Shown one piece after another: positions 6,121 through 8,238 of a stretch of DNA of 8,238 bases. The position numbers and the translations under genes were made by a program. The notes under the pieces are model-generated. The model was not told the origin of the DNA, made no database searches, and saw nothing but the letters and a program-made list of their open reading frames with translations. Positions within the stretch are counted from its first letter, which is position 1, and every line of letters starts with the position of its first letter. Source of the DNA: UBA9676 sp036522155. GTDB taxonomy: Bacteria; Actinomycetota; Actinomycetes; Streptosporangiales; Streptosporangiaceae. The DNA lies in NCBI GenBank assembly GCA_036522155.1, contig DATDGI010000463.1:1-8238 (forward strand), read 5' to 3'.

Positions 6121-7166
6121 AGCGCACCCGGGAGTGGCTCATGGACGAGCGCGAGCAGCCGGGCCGCGATGTCCGGGGGCGGCAGCGCCAGTTCGACTCC
6201 CAGCTCGGCGGCGACCTTGGGCATTCCGTAGATCGCGGACGACGCCTCGTCCTGGGCGATCGCCAGGCCGCCCATGCCCTGGACCGCCGCCGCGCCCGCG
6301 GCCCCGTCCGCGCCCATGCCGGTCAGCACGACCGCGACACCGAGCGGGCCCGCGCTCACGGCGATGCTCTCCAGCAGGACGTCACCGGATGGCCGGTGGC
6401 CGCCCGTGACCGTCTCCTGGTCAAGGCTGACGCGTCCGGTGGCGGTCAGCTTCAGGTGCGCGTCCTCGGGCGCGAAATGGACGCCCGGCCGGATCGGCGC
6501 CAGGTTGGTAGCGATGTCCACCGGCAGCGGGATCATCTGGTCGAGCCAGCGGACCAGCCCGGCGGTGAACCCAGCCGCGATGTGCTGGACGACCAGCACC
6601 GGGATCGGGTAGTCGGCAGGCAGCATCTCCAGCAGGCGGACCAGCACCTGCGGGCCGCCGGTGGACGAGCAGATCCCGATCACGGCCGCGTGCCGCACGT
6701 GGTCACGGCCGTCCGGGCTGTCCCTGAGCCGGCCACGGGGATGCCGGATCACTCGTGCGTGGCTCAGGGTCCTGACCCGCCGCCGGAACGCGGCGCCCAC
6801 GGCCCGCCCCGGTTCACGCAGGTCGAGGTCGTCCTTGGCCACGGCTTCCAGCGCCCCCGCGGCGAGCGCGGCCGCGCTCTTGTCGGTGCCGTGCCCCACC
6901 ATCCCGGACAGCACCAGGATGGGGACCGGCACCGCACCCATGATCCGCTCGACCGCGGCGATGCCGTCCATGCCGGGCAGCGCGATGTCCATGGTGACCA
7001 GGTCCGGCCTGATCCTGGGCAGGGCGGTGATCGCGTCTTCCGCGGTGGCGACGATCGCGGCGACCGTGATGTCACCGTCGTACTCCAGCATGCGGCGCAG
7101 GCCGGCCGCGTACGTGGGCGAGTCCTCGCAGATCAGCACTCGCCGCCGGCGCGGCGGCGGCCTCAT
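6117..7166 (-). CDS. cheB: CheB, receiver-controlled chemoreceptor methylesterase/glutamine deamidase
   Basis: The 349-residue protein has a receiver domain (about 8-125) with Glu14-Asp15, phosphorylation site Asp60 (LVTMDIALPGMDG) and Lys111, then a linker of about 30 residues and a CheB esterase domain (160-345). The catalytic triad is complete: Ser168 in GICSSTGG, His195 in VVQHIAAGF and Asp287 in LTGMGADG. It removes methyl groups from receptors and is activated by phosphate from CheA, opposing the CheR encoded next. ATG 7166 is preferred because GAGGGG lies 5 bases upstream; GTG 7169 is possible, while the longer frame opening at 7454 runs inside cheA and has no CheB-like sequence. It starts 13 bases after the cheA stop and overlaps cheR by 4. 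Confidence 0.93.
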   Translation of the reverse strand: MRPPPRRRRVLICEDSPTYAAGLRRMLEYDGDITVAAIVATAEDAITALPRIRPDLVTMDIALPGMDGIAAVERIMGAVPVPILVLSGMVGHGTDKSAAALAAGALEAVAKDDLDLREPGRAVGAAFRRRVRTLSHARVIRHPRGRLRDSPDGRDHVRHAAVIGICSSTGGPQVLVRLLEMLPADYPIPVLVVQHIAAGFTAGLVRWLDQMIPLPVDIATNLAPIRPGVHFAPEDAHLKLTATGRVSLDQETVTGGHRPSGDVLLESIAVSAGPLGVAVVLTGMGADGAAGAAAVQGMGGLAIAQDEASSAIYGMPKVAAELGVELALPPPDIAARLLALVHEPLPGAL

Positions 7167-7171
7167 CACCG

Positions 7172-7177
7172 CCCCTC
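7172..7177 (-). promoter_or_regulatory. Ribosome binding site GAGGGG of cheB
   Basis: It lies in the short gap after the cheA stop, 5 bases before ATG 7166 and only 2 before GTG 7169, which favours the ATG. Confidence 0.6.
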
Positions 7178-7179
7178 GG

Positions 7180-8238
7180 TCAACGGCCTGCCAGCCGCTG
7201 CACGGTGGCGAGCAGGGCCTGCTGGTCGAAGTCCTGCTTGACCATGTAAGCGTCCGCCCCGGCCTCGATCCCCTTGCGCCGGTCTTCCTCCGAACCCAGT
7301 GAGGTGACGACGACCACCGGCAGCGAGGCGCGCGCCGGGTCGGCCCGGATGGCCCGGGTGAGCCCGAAGCCGTCCAGTTCGGGCATTTCGACGTCGGTGA
7401 TAACGATGGCGACGTCCGGCTGCCCGTCGAGGACCCGGAGCGCCTCCCGCCCATCCCGGGCGGTGATCACGAAGTAGCCTGCCGCCTCCAGGATGCTGCG
7501 CTGGAGCTCACGGACGGTGAATGAGTCCTCCACGACCAGGACCTTGGCGGACAAGCGGGCCGCCGAGCGGGCGGCCGCCGCCGGCGCCTGCCCTTGCTGG
7601 GCGCGGGTGAGCAGCACCGGCTCGATCAGCAGCGCGATCCGGCCGTCGCTGAGAATCGCCGCACCGAGGTAGCCATCGACCGCGGCCAGCAGTGGGCCGA
7701 GTGGCTTGACGACGACCTCCTCCTGCCCGACCAGCGCGTCACAGGCCACCACGGTGCGGCGGCCGCCGGCCGCGACCACCAGTGCCGGGAAGGGCTCGGC
7801 CCGGGCGGGTGCCTGCGCGCCGACCAGGGCAGCGAAGTCGGCGACGGGCAATGAACGGCCACGCAGATTCAGGGCGGGACGGCCCTCCAGGACGAGCGTG
7901 CGGGTGACCGTCACCACCTCCTCCACCACCGCCAGCGGCACCCCGTAGACCTGCCCGCCCCGTTCGAACAGCAGCACCTCGAGCAGGGCCAGCGCCAGCG
8001 GCAGCAGCAGCGCGACCTCCATTCCCTGGCCGGGCTCGCTGCGCACTTCCAGGCTGCCGCCACAGGCCTGGGCGTAGTCCCTGACCGCGTCCAGTCCCAC
8101 TCCCCGGCCCGAGATGTCGGTGACCGCGGCGGCCGTGGAGAAGCCGGGGCGGGTGAGGACCTCGGTGAGCGAGCCCTCCCGCCTGGCCTCTTCCATCACG
8201 GCGGGCGAGACGCCCCGCCCATCGTCGGCGACCACGAT
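7180..8238 (-). CDS. cheA: CheA-type hybrid histidine kinase with C-terminal receiver, C-terminal part
   Basis: The frame enters from the right edge without a start, giving about 352 residues. It begins within the ATP-binding domain at the G1 box VADDGRGVSP. The CheA-specific FSTAAAVTDISGRGVGLDAV and the PGQGMEVALLLPL segment follow. A CheW-like coupling domain spans about 80-205 (LLFERGGQVYGVPLAVVEEV). An Ala-rich linker (about 212-230) joins it to a receiver domain (230-348) with Glu236-Asp237, Asp281 in IVITDVEMPELDG, Thr311 and Lys333. CheA proteins read out receptor arrays through CheW and phosphorylate receiver proteins. A fused receiver, as in WspE and FrzE, can act as phosphate sink or internal regulator. 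The histidine phosphotransfer and dimerisation domains should lie beyond the edge. It heads the cheA-cheB-cheR run as far as the window shows. Confidence 0.92.
   Translation of the reverse strand: MVVADDGRGVSPAVMEEARREGSLTEVLTRPGFSTAAAVTDISGRGVGLDAVRDYAQACGGSLEVRSEPGQGMEVALLLPLALALLEVLLFERGGQVYGVPLAVVEEVVTVTRTLVLEGRPALNLRGRSLPVADFAALVGAQAPARAEPFPALVVAAGGRRTVVACDALVGQEEVVVKPLGPLLAAVDGYLGAAILSDGRIALLIEPVLLTRAQQGQAPAAAARSAARLSAKVLVVEDSFTVRELQRSILEAAGYFVITARDGREALRVLDGQPDVAIVITDVEMPELDGFGLTRAIRADPARASLPVVVVTSLGSEEDRRKGIEAGADAYMVKQDFDQQALLATVQRLAGR

Noticed and set aside
7167..7454. Extended CheB N-terminus beginning at 7454
   Set aside because: The extra 96 codons overlap the receiver domain of cheA in another frame and show no CheB-like sequence.

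Overview
The window is very GC-rich DNA with strong third-position G/C bias, GTG starts and tightly packed genes. Together with a MacRS-type two-component pair and an SCO7613-type membrane protein, this points to a high-GC actinobacterium; nothing visible allows a genus call. No rRNA, tRNA, CRISPR array, insertion sequence or phage gene was seen.

Left part (1-2707): the N-terminal half of an SCO7613-type multi-pass membrane protein runs leftwards off the edge. A roughly 220-base divergent intergenic region follows, holding three evenly spaced TACTCA elements and a 14-base perfect palindrome. Next come a class II aldolase/adducin-family gene (+) and a nitrilase-superfamily gene (-), which converge with only 6 bases between their stop codons. 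Both proteins keep their family folds and most active-site residues, but each lacks the residue that normally does the chemistry: the aldolase has Val where the catalytic Glu is expected, and the nitrilase has Ala where the nucleophilic Cys is expected.

Middle part (2708-4802): a MacS-type membrane histidine kinase and a MacR-type LuxR/NarL response regulator are encoded on the + strand. A 7-bp GAA-loop hairpin covers the place where the kinase's ribosome-binding site should lie. The 100-base gap between the two genes contains a second, diverged copy of the kinase's 3' end. The MacR motif known from Streptomyces is built from TACTCA/TGAGTA half-sites, so the three TACTCA elements upstream of the SCO7613-type gene may belong to this regulator.

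Right part (4816-8238, all on -): a chemosensory cluster in the order cheA-REC (partial, entering from the right edge), cheB, cheR-TPR. The genes are 13 bases apart and overlapping by 4 bases (GTGA), so they form one operon. A hybrid CheA and a CheR fused to tetratricopeptide-like repeats are typical of Wsp/Frz-like 'alternative cellular function' chemosensory pathways rather than simple flagellar ones. Receptor, CheW and output genes are not in the window and would be expected beyond the right edge.
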